Assembly: GCA_021775275.1 (NCBI GenBank)
Contig: JAJFIE010000238.1
Span: forward strand, 1 to 6,865
Reading direction: 5' to 3'
Length of the DNA stretch: 6,865 nucleotides
Source of the DNA: Rhodospirillales bacterium
Lineage (GTDB): Bacteria; Pseudomonadota; Alphaproteobacteria; Rhodospirillales; Casp-alpha2
The position numbers and the translations under genes are program-made. The notes beneath the pieces were generated by a model, which worked only from the letters and a program-made list of their open reading frames with translations, had not been told where the DNA came from and made no database searches. How positions within the stretch are numbered: position 1 is the stretch's first letter; every line of letters begins with the position of its first letter. Shown here piece after piece: positions 1 through 5,287 of the stretch.

Positions 1-439
1 CTTGCGCCCGGCCCAATAACCGTTGCTCAAGTTCCTCCACCGACGGCGGCAAAACAAAGATGGAAACCAGATCATCGTGGGCGTACTGCTGGATTTCTTG
101 CGCGCCTTGCCAGTCCACATCGAACAACACATCGCGGACACTATCCAGAGCGGCTTCTACCGGCGCCTTCGGTGTTCCATAGGAATTACCGAACACCGTG
201 GCGTGTTCCAGAAATTCGTCACCTGCGACCATTTCCTGAAACCGCTCATCGGTGAGGAAAATATAATGTTCACCATCGACCTCACCGGGCCGTGGTGCAC
301 GTGTGGTCGCGGAAACCGACATGATCAGATCATCCTCGCTTTCCAGCAACGCCTTGGCGATCGTGGATTTGCCCGCACCCGACGGAGATGACAAGACCAG
401 CAACAGACCGCGACGTTTGATCATTGGCACCGTACCCAT
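1..439 (-). CDS. gmk: Guanylate kinase, partial (3' end beyond left edge)
   Basis: Guanylate kinase phosphorylates GMP to GDP with ATP in the cytoplasm, an essential step of purine nucleotide salvage and synthesis. The frame stays open to the left edge and shows 146 residues; the family usually has about 200-215, so the LID end and C-terminus are missing. Visible motifs are the P-loop SPSGAGKST at residues 18-26 (K24, S25), the GMP-binding stretch around TTRAPRPGE at 45-53 with G56 and Y59, the FLEHA segment near 76-80, SYGTP at 86-90, and FDVDWQGA at 106-113, the equivalent of the family's D-x-D-x-QGA segment. The ATG at 439 is preferred over the in-frame ATG at 424 because GGGAGG lies 7 bases upstream of it. 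It follows yicC on the same strand after 41 bases, a pairing known in alphaproteobacteria, so co-transcription is likely. Identity is secure. Confidence 0.96.
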   Translation of the reverse strand, partial: MGTVPMIKRRGLLLVLSSPSGAGKSTIAKALLESEDDLIMSVSATTRAPRPGEVDGEHYIFLTDERFQEMVAGDEFLEHATVFGNSYGTPKAPVEAALDSVRDVLFDVDWQGAQEIQQYAHDDLVSIFVLPPSVEELEQRLLGRAQ

Positions 440-446
440 TGGTATA

Positions 447-452
447 CCTCCC
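447..452 (-). promoter_or_regulatory. Ribosome binding site of gmk
   Basis: On the minus strand GGGAGG sits 7 bases before the ATG at 439. It is the strongest Shine-Dalgarno match among the starts in this window, and it decides for that ATG over the in-frame ATG 15 bases further in. Confidence 0.75.
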
Positions 453-480
453 GCCTATTTTTGTATCAGGTTCAGGGTTT

Positions 481-1371
481 CTATTCCACGTTCTGGACCT
501 GTTCACGCATCTGGTCGATGACAACCTTCAGCTCCAACCCAATGGTGGTGAGTTCGGACACAATCGCCTTGGAACAAAGTGTATTGGCCTCGCGATTGAA
601 TTCCTGGCAGAGGAAGTCGAACTTGCGGCCAATCCCCCCATCCAGTGACAATAGATCCCGGGCGGCATCACAATGAGCGGACAGGCGGTCCAGCTCTTCG
701 GAAATATCCGCCTTGGTAAACAGAACCGCGACTTCCTGCGCCAACCGGTCTTCCGGCAAGGTTGGCGCCTCCTCCAATAACTCGGCGACGCCCTGTTTGA
801 GTCGATTGGTGAGAATACCCGTCTGTTTTTGTGTCTCCGCCACCGCCTGTCCATGCAGAGTTCGAACGGTGGCGATCTGATCCGTCAAAAACCCATGCAG
901 GCGTTCCCCTTCGGATTGACGGGCCACCATAAGTCCATCCAGAGCCGTATTCATGCTGGCAAGCAGTTCCGCGTCGAGGGCCTTGCGTTCATCATCAGTG
1001 CCGTCTTCTTCAGCGATCTCGATCACCCCACGCAATGCGAGCAGGCCATCGACGCTGGGCGGTGTCGCGCTCGGACACTTGACCATGACGTCGGGTACTG
1101 CTGCCAGCACATGATCCAGAACATCCCAGTTGATCTGGAAACCACCGTCGCCGCTGCGCATGCTTAACGTGAGATTGACAGAAAAATTGCCCCGTTTGAA
1201 ACGTTTCTGCACAGCCTCGCGCACAACCGGCTCAAGCCGCTCGAAGCCACCCGGAAGTCGACATCGGGAATCCAGTCCCTTGCCATTGACGCTCTTGATT
1301 TCCCACACCCACGAAGCGTTGTTATGCTCACCCTCGCTTCGGGAAAAACCTGTCATGGATGATAGGGACAT
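481..1371 (-). CDS. yicC: YicC/YloC family endoribonuclease
   Basis: This 296-residue protein matches the YicC family, of about 290 residues, over its whole length. The N-terminus carries MTGFSR at 6-11, followed by WVWEIKSVNGKGLD at 21-34 and the RLPGG turn at 38-42. The middle has RQSEGERL at 151-158. The most conserved part is the C-terminus: ADISEELDRLSAH at 221-233, GRKFDFLCQEFNREANTL at 248-265, then SKA and a final IDQMREQVQN. YicC proteins are reported to be cytoplasmic endoribonucleases; the E. coli member has been linked to small-RNA turnover. The exact RNA targets here are unknown. The ATG at 1371 has GGAA 6 bases upstream; a second ATG at codon 6 has no visible binding site. gmk follows after 41 bases. 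The gene normally upstream in many relatives, mltG, is replaced here by a radical SAM gene. Confidence 0.93.
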   Translation of the reverse strand: MSLSSMTGFSRSEGEHNNASWVWEIKSVNGKGLDSRCRLPGGFERLEPVVREAVQKRFKRGNFSVNLTLSMRSGDGGFQINWDVLDHVLAAVPDVMVKCPSATPPSVDGLLALRGVIEIAEEDGTDDERKALDAELLASMNTALDGLMVARQSEGERLHGFLTDQIATVRTLHGQAVAETQKQTGILTNRLKQGVAELLEEAPTLPEDRLAQEVAVLFTKADISEELDRLSAHCDAARDLLSLDGGIGRKFDFLCQEFNREANTLCSKAIVSELTTIGLELKVVIDQMREQVQNVE

Positions 1372-1406
1372 TCTTCATTCCGCTGCTATGTCTGTTACTC
1401 GCGCAC

Positions 1407-1434
1407 ATCATACAGGGCGGCCCAACGGGAGCAA
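1407..1434 (-). promoter_or_regulatory. Possible yicC-gmk promoter
   Basis: In the 97-base gap between the radical SAM stop and yicC, the minus strand shows TATGAT (1407-1412) as a -10, five of six consensus bases. TTGCTC (1429-1434) is a weak -35, three of six, at a 16-base spacing. A start about 6 bases past the -10 would give a leader of roughly 30 bases. The -10 is good and the -35 is poor. This would let yicC-gmk be expressed independently of the radical SAM gene. Confidence 0.35.
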
Positions 1435-1468
1435 CACCAGGCATTGGAATCGTCAGCCAGGCCGACCG

Positions 1469-2905
1469 CTATGCGTAATCACAGTTTTTACAGAATTCCG
1501 GGGTTACGGCAGATTGTCGGATCGCCAGTTTTTGACGAACTTCCCGTCGCCACGGTAGGTTGAAAAGGTCCAACAGGTGAACGTCTTTCGCATTCCCTTC
1601 TCCGTGTCGCCCCAACGCGTCGTAACAACACAGCGCTTCGTTTCCATCGGCAAGGATGTGAATTTGATACCAGTCCTTGCACGACCCCACCGCAACACGC
1701 GGGTCTCCAGTGGCATTATCGGTCAGGCCGAACCAATTGGTCGCTTCATATATACTCAGGTTAAACCCGGGATATCGCTCCTTGCACCACTCGACGTCGA
1801 CTTTCTGTTCTGCGCCCAGAACGGCGGTCAACCAGACCTTGAACCCGACTTCTCCTGAACGGCACATGGCATGGAGGGTATCCAGATTCTTTACGGTGCG
1901 ATCAAAATCCAGCCCCATCGCTGCCTTGTAGCTGTCCGCGTCCGTTGCATTGATCGAAATCGATAATGATGTGAAGTTGGGAAGAGCCGCCAATTTTTCG
2001 ATATTTCGTTTCGATAACGTCGACCCGTTTGACGGAAAGCCGACGGTGCATTGCGGAAGATGTTCGCCGATATAGTCAATGAACTCGAAAATTCTTTTAT
2101 CAAGAAGTGGCTCGTTGACCCGGGAAAGATTAATATTGAAAGAATGGTCGGATGGAATACCGCCCAGGTCCGCAATGATTTTCCGGAATAGCTTTTTGCT
2201 CATCCTCGTGCCGACGCGGTCTCCATTTTTATCCATTTCCGGATAGGGGCAGAAGTTGCATTTTGCATTACATTTGGAATAGGTCTCGATGCTGACCGCC
2301 GCCGGATAATCGATGGCTTCAGGTCTTATCTTGGGCATACATTTGCGAAGGATGTCTGTTTTCTGGTCCTGGGCGTGTAGCGTTAACAGGACTCTGTCAC
2401 AGATTTCTCCAAGCTCCACCTCATTCGCGCCAATACAGACAGACTGCATTGCCTCGAACACGTCGGTCGCGGTGAGAAACAGATACCTGTCATCAGTGAA
2501 CGTCGCCAGAAATTCCCTGAGCAGATCAAGCGCATTGGCGGCCCCGTCTCCGTATGCCGCCAGAACCGAGTTCGCTGCGGCCCTGAGCGCCACATCGTCC
2601 TCTTTGTGATACTGGGTCACCCCACTGCCCAGGAACGGGTCAATCAGTTCATCCAGCTTCAATACAGCGCCCGGGTCCTTCACCTGCCATGCGATCAGCC
2701 GGAAAAGACACAGGAGGTCGATGAAATTATGGTCAGCGGGCAGTGAGGGCCGTCGCGCGGCATCAATCGCCATCCAGACAAGTCGGCCCGCTTCTTCGAT
2801 TGATCCCTGATTGTAATTGCGGGCAACCTCGTTCCAGAGTTTTTCGAGTTCCCGGACAGGATTATTGTCAACCGGCAATTGCTCAATGGGTCTTGGCATT
2901 GACAC
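1469..2905 (-). CDS. Radical SAM protein with SPASM/twitch-like C-terminus, unknown substrate
   Basis: This 478-residue protein has three parts. Residues 1 to about 195 are a largely helical region with no motif I recognise. The radical SAM core follows, with CNAKCNFC at 212-219: the CX3CX2C ligands C212, C216 and C219 of the [4Fe-4S] cluster that cleaves S-adenosylmethionine. Strand-like segments follow, including RVNEPLL at 262-268, at the place of the family's usual GEP motif. At the C-terminus C409-x11-G421-x4-C426 fits the CX9-15GX4C signature of SPASM/twitch auxiliary clusters. C427 and a final C472-x2-C475 follow, so at least one extra Fe-S cluster is likely. Such enzymes modify peptides, sugars or other small molecules; nothing here fixes the substrate, and no peptide precursor gene is visible. 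The start is GTG at 2905, with AAGGA 6 bases upstream; the ATG at 2899 is the alternative. It lies about 170 bases downstream of the Rieske gene on the same strand. Confidence 0.88.
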   Translation of the reverse strand: MSMPRPIEQLPVDNNPVRELEKLWNEVARNYNQGSIEEAGRLVWMAIDAARRPSLPADHNFIDLLCLFRLIAWQVKDPGAVLKLDELIDPFLGSGVTQYHKEDDVALRAAANSVLAAYGDGAANALDLLREFLATFTDDRYLFLTATDVFEAMQSVCIGANEVELGEICDRVLLTLHAQDQKTDILRKCMPKIRPEAIDYPAAVSIETYSKCNAKCNFCPYPEMDKNGDRVGTRMSKKLFRKIIADLGGIPSDHSFNINLSRVNEPLLDKRIFEFIDYIGEHLPQCTVGFPSNGSTLSKRNIEKLAALPNFTSLSISINATDADSYKAAMGLDFDRTVKNLDTLHAMCRSGEVGFKVWLTAVLGAEQKVDVEWCKERYPGFNLSIYEATNWFGLTDNATGDPRVAVGSCKDWYQIHILADGNEALCCYDALGRHGEGNAKDVHLLDLFNLPWRREVRQKLAIRQSAVTPEFCKNCDYA

Positions 2906-2911
2906 TGCTAT

Positions 2912-2916
2912 TCCTT
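2912..2916 (-). promoter_or_regulatory. Ribosome binding site of the radical SAM gene
   Basis: AAGGA on the minus strand lies 6 bases before GTG at 2905 but 12 bases before the in-frame ATG at 2899. The spacing favours the GTG start. Confidence 0.55.
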
Positions 2917-3059
2917 CGGGCCGTCGACATTACGCACCGCACGCAGACATGTAAGCTGAATTAGATAAACAAATCGTAACAGATACCCCGCACATCAAGA
3001 GAGAGGCAGCATAAAACATTGCGGTCCTTGATGATCAGGCGCGCAAAACACCTGGATTC

Positions 3060-3072
3060 GCACACCGTGTGC
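3060..3072. repeat. Short inverted repeat just downstream of the Rieske gene
   Basis: GCACAC and GTGTGC are separated by one base, 5 bases past the Rieske stop codon. The 1-base centre is too small for an RNA loop unless the inner pairs open, and no T-run follows on the minus strand. It could therefore be a DNA site, a weak mRNA-end structure, or chance. The rest of the ~170-base gap up to the radical SAM start shows no convincing promoter or gene. Confidence 0.25.
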
Positions 3073-3077
3073 TCCGT

Positions 3078-4256
3078 CTATGCGACACACACACGGGCCA
3101 GATAGCGGGTGAACTGCCACAGATTGCGCTCAATGGGGTGCAACGCGCCGTTCGGCAACAGGGGCGAAGCTGTGCCCAGGTGGAGCGCCTCCACCAATGG
3201 CTTGTCCTCGCCATTGGCGGTGTCCATGTAGGTCCGGAAATCGGACACCCATGTATCGTATTCCTCGTCCGATACGTCCGCCAGGACCTCGGGCGGGACC
3301 GCTACGCCCCAGGTAGCGCGCATCTGGTCGGCGCCAGCCGGCTGCACGGAAATATACCACAGATAATCCGGCATCAACGTCACCAGATGGGACGGAAAGA
3401 CGCAAAAATCGACCATCGTGCGCCGCCACTCGCCTTCCAGGCGCGTATTGGCGGAGTGCGCCGCGCCGGGACGCTCATCGGATGGCTGCGCCGCACGGTG
3501 ATAACTGTAATGGTCGCTGTCTTCACCGCACACGTAGTCTTCCGGCTTTTTGGCGTGGCGGGCGAAAGTTTTCCCGTGGGCTATGGGCACATGGTAGCTC
3601 TCGCTGAAATTCTCGATCAGATTCTTCCAGTTGGCGTTCCAGATCATGGTTTCGCGCATGACTGTGCGATAGCACGCCATATCGTATCGTCCGACAATGT
3701 TGTCGCGCAAAGACATCAGCGACCGGGCCACGGGTTTTGCCGGTTCATCGGCCAGGGTAACATAAACGAAGCCTTCCCAGACCTCGACATGCAAGGGACG
3801 AAGGCCGTGCTTTGATGCATCAAATCCCTCCTTCATCTCCATGTAGGGCGCGCGGATCAGTTTTCCGGCGCAATCATAGGTCCAGGCATGATAGGGACAG
3901 GTGATCTTCCTGCCCGACCCGGTCTCGTTCGCCAGCAAACGCGAGAAACGATGGGCGCAGGCATTGACGAAGGCCTTGACGCCCCCATCCGCCTGACGGA
4001 CGACAACGACGGGTACACCCGCGATGTCATGGGTCAGATAGTCACCATGGCCCTCTATTTCATCCGAACGACCCACACAAATCCATTCCTGCATGAACAC
4101 GGTTCCCCGTTCGTGTTCCAGAAATGTGTGGGAATGATGCACTTCGGGCGGGATCGGTCGGGCGTCCTCAAACGGGCGGGCGGCGGTGAGCTTTAGTCGT
4201 TCAAGCACCGTATCGAGGGGGAGATCAGAGTGCGGGCCTGACATGGCATGGTTCAT
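3078..4256 (-). CDS. Rieske non-heme iron oxygenase, alpha (catalytic) subunit
   Basis: From the chosen start this is a 392-residue oxygenase that would use O2 and electrons from a separate reductase to hydroxylate or demethylate a small molecule. The Rieske [2Fe-2S] ligands are C100 and H102 (CAHR) and C120 and H123 (CPYH), with 17 residues between the CxH and CxxH motifs. The catalytic domain has NWKNLIENF followed by SESYH and H227. H222 and H227 are iron ligands, and E219 takes the place of the usual bridging Asp, the spacing found in carnitine monooxygenase CntA. D351 in GEDKPLVE is the probable third iron ligand. This suggests the choline/carnitine/betaine-type branch; the substrate itself is unknown. 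No ferredoxin or reductase gene is in the window. The open frame extends to a TTG at 4313 (411 residues), but that codon has no properly spaced binding site. ATG at 4256 has GGAA 8 bases upstream; ATG at 4244 is also possible. The gene is divergent from the SDR gene. Confidence 0.9.
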   Translation of the reverse strand: MNHAMSGPHSDLPLDTVLERLKLTAARPFEDARPIPPEVHHSHTFLEHERGTVFMQEWICVGRSDEIEGHGDYLTHDIAGVPVVVVRQADGGVKAFVNACAHRFSRLLANETGSGRKITCPYHAWTYDCAGKLIRAPYMEMKEGFDASKHGLRPLHVEVWEGFVYVTLADEPAKPVARSLMSLRDNIVGRYDMACYRTVMRETMIWNANWKNLIENFSESYHVPIAHGKTFARHAKKPEDYVCGEDSDHYSYHRAAQPSDERPGAAHSANTRLEGEWRRTMVDFCVFPSHLVTLMPDYLWYISVQPAGADQMRATWGVAVPPEVLADVSDEEYDTWVSDFRTYMDTANGEDKPLVEALHLGTASPLLPNGALHPIERNLWQFTRYLARVCVA

Positions 4257-4341
4257 TAGGCCAGTTCCATTCCGTTTGCTGTTGCCGTGTTGCGCAGATG
4301 TTACGGTCTTCAACCCTCTGATTTCGGCATCTTCGTTTAAA

Positions 4342-4369
4342 ACTATACTAAGAGTAACTATCCAGCCAA
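4342..4369 (-). promoter_or_regulatory. Predicted promoter of the Rieske gene
   Basis: The minus strand has TTGGCT (4364-4369; four of six consensus bases) and TATAGT (4342-4347; five of six), 16 bases apart. Transcription would start near 4335, giving a leader of about 80 bases to the ATG at 4256. This is the best sigma70-like promoter seen in the window. Its -35 lies 21 bases from the palindrome at 4391-4414. Confidence 0.5.
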
Positions 4370-4390
4370 TATCACCTGATGTAAATGTCT

Positions 4391-4414
4391 GGATTTGATG
4401 ACGTGATCAAATCC
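4391..4414. promoter_or_regulatory. 24-base palindrome, probable operator of the Rieske/SDR divergon
   Basis: GGATTTGAT and ATCAAATCC are perfect 9-base arms around the 6-base centre GACGTG. Inside the centre ACGT is also symmetric, so 11 of 12 positions pair across the axis; only 4400/4405 break it. It lies between the two divergent promoters: upstream of the Rieske -35, and directly before the weak -35 region of the SDR gene. A dimeric regulator (TetR-, GntR- or LysR-like, undetermined) binding here could control both genes. The half-sites resemble an FNR box, but the spacer is 6 bases rather than 4. Confidence 0.6.
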
Positions 4415-4417
4415 TGT

Positions 4418-4447
4418 TCGTCAGGGATGTAACGCAAAGGTTATACT
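4418..4447 (+). promoter_or_regulatory. Possible SDR promoter giving a leaderless mRNA
   Basis: TATACT (4442-4447; five of six -10 bases) ends only 7 bases before the ATG at 4455, so transcription would begin at about 4454-4455, on the start codon itself. The bases in between are CCCCCTC, with no Shine-Dalgarno sequence. AAAGG at 4436-4440 lies 14 bases from the ATG, too far for a usual binding site. The -35 region (TCGTCA at 4418-4423) is a poor match, which could fit dependence on an activator at the adjacent palindrome. Confidence 0.4.
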
Positions 4448-4454
4448 CCCCCTC

Positions 4455-5219
4455 ATGAAGCAACCTTCTCCGGGCATCCCTTCGAGCATCCTGATCACCG
4501 GTGCGTCCAGCGGCATCGGCGCGGCACTGGCGGAAGCCTATGCACGGCCTGACACAATACTGTTTCTTGGCGGACGTAACGAAGAGCGCCTTGGTCAGGT
4601 CGCTGAAAAGTGCCGCACACAAGGTGCAACGCTTTATACCAGGGCGATCGACGTCACAGATGAACAGGCGATGCGACAATGGGTGCTGGCCTGTGATGCC
4701 GAGTGTGCCCTTGACCTTGTCATCGCCAATGCGGGTATCTCTGGCGGCGTGGACAACGATGTAACAGCTCAGGATATCTTCGCCACCAACGCTACCGGCG
4801 TCCTCAATACCGTGCTGCCAGCCATTCCCCTCATGCAGACCCGCAAACGCGGGCAAATCGCCATCATGAGTTCACTGGCGGGCTTGCGCGGCTTGCCATC
4901 CGCCCCCGCCTACTCGGCCAGCAAGGTCGCCGTGCGCGCCTATGGCGAGGCACTCCGCCCGCAACTGGCGCTGGACGGGATCGGTGTCAGCGTCATCATG
5001 CCGGGTTTCGTTGAAAGCCGGATTACCGCCCGGAATCCCTTCCCCATGCCCCTGATCATGCCCGCCGAACGGGCCGCACGGATCATCAAGCGCGGACTGC
5101 AACGTGGCCGGGCGCGGATCGCCTTCCCGTTCGCCCTGTACGCCATGATGTGGATACTGGCGGCACTGCCAACAGTGATCGCCGATGTGCTGTTGACCCG
5201 ACTGCCCCGGAAGGGATGA
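4455..5219 (+). CDS. Short-chain dehydrogenase/reductase (SDR), NAD(P)-dependent
   Basis: This 254-residue classical SDR oxidises an alcohol or reduces a carbonyl with NAD(P)(H). The Rossmann nucleotide-binding motif TGASSGIG is at 15-22. D66 in the DVT segment contacts the cofactor, and NAG is at 92-94. The catalytic tetrad is N112, S140, Y153 and K157 (YSASK at 153-157), followed by PGF at 183-185. All key residues are present and the length is normal. After residue 220 the tail is strongly hydrophobic (about 222-247, FPFALYAMMWILAALP and onward) and ends in a basic RLPRK, so the protein may attach to the inner face of the membrane. Substrate specificity cannot be read from the sequence. 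The start is ATG 4455, with no good ribosome binding site, which fits a leaderless transcript. Divergence from the Rieske gene across a shared palindrome suggests a common pathway; that link is inference. Confidence 0.92.
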   Translation: MKQPSPGIPSSILITGASSGIGAALAEAYARPDTILFLGGRNEERLGQVAEKCRTQGATLYTRAIDVTDEQAMRQWVLACDAECALDLVIANAGISGGVDNDVTAQDIFATNATGVLNTVLPAIPLMQTRKRGQIAIMSSLAGLRGLPSAPAYSASKVAVRAYGEALRPQLALDGIGVSVIMPGFVESRITARNPFPMPLIMPAERAARIIKRGLQRGRARIAFPFALYAMMWILAALPTVIADVLLTRLPRKG

Positions 5220-5235
5220 TGCCAGTCGTTCCCCA

Positions 5236-5257
5236 GATCGTGTTTTCCGTTACGATC
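5236..5257. terminator. Weak hairpin between convergent SDR and kinase genes
   Basis: GATCGT and ACGATC form a 6-base stem around a 10-base loop in the 68-base gap where the two genes converge. It could end transcription from both sides, but neither strand has a proper T-run after it, so it is only a candidate. Nothing else is visible in the gap. Confidence 0.22.
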
Positions 5258-5287
5258 CACCGCATTCCGTCCCGCTTCAATCTTGTG

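Noticed and set aside
1372..1468. Remnant of mltG or a small protein gene in the gap before yicC
   Set aside because: All three minus-strand frames give short or unrelated peptides with no recognisable family sequence.
3060..3072. Rho-independent terminator after the Rieske gene
   Set aside because: The inverted repeat has a 1-base centre and no T-run follows on the minus strand; listed only as a short repeat.
2906..3077. Promoter or small RNA between the Rieske and radical SAM genes
   Set aside because: An AT-rich stretch near 2955-2975 has a -10-like TCTAAT on the minus strand, but no -35 at proper spacing and no stable hairpin with a T-run.
3069..3815. Long plus-strand open frame (about 248 codons) opposite the Rieske gene
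   Set aside because: Its translation has no recognisable motif, and it lies fully antisense to a gene with intact Rieske and iron-binding residues. Stop-free antisense frames are expected in GC-rich coding DNA.
4257..4313. N-terminal extension of the Rieske protein from a TTG codon at 4313
   Set aside because: TTG is a rare start, its purine-rich stretch is only 1 base away, and the 19 added residues are polar with no family resemblance. ATG 4256 has better spacing.
4394..4411. FNR/CRP-type box in the divergent region
   Set aside because: The half-sites TTGAT/ATCAA fit, but they are 6 bases apart instead of 4, which puts them out of register for this family. Kept only as a palindrome for an unknown regulator.
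4407..4856. Minus-strand open frame opposite the start of the SDR gene
   Set aside because: The plus strand carries a complete SDR with all catalytic residues; the antisense product resembles no family and is Arg/Cys-rich, as shadow frames often are.
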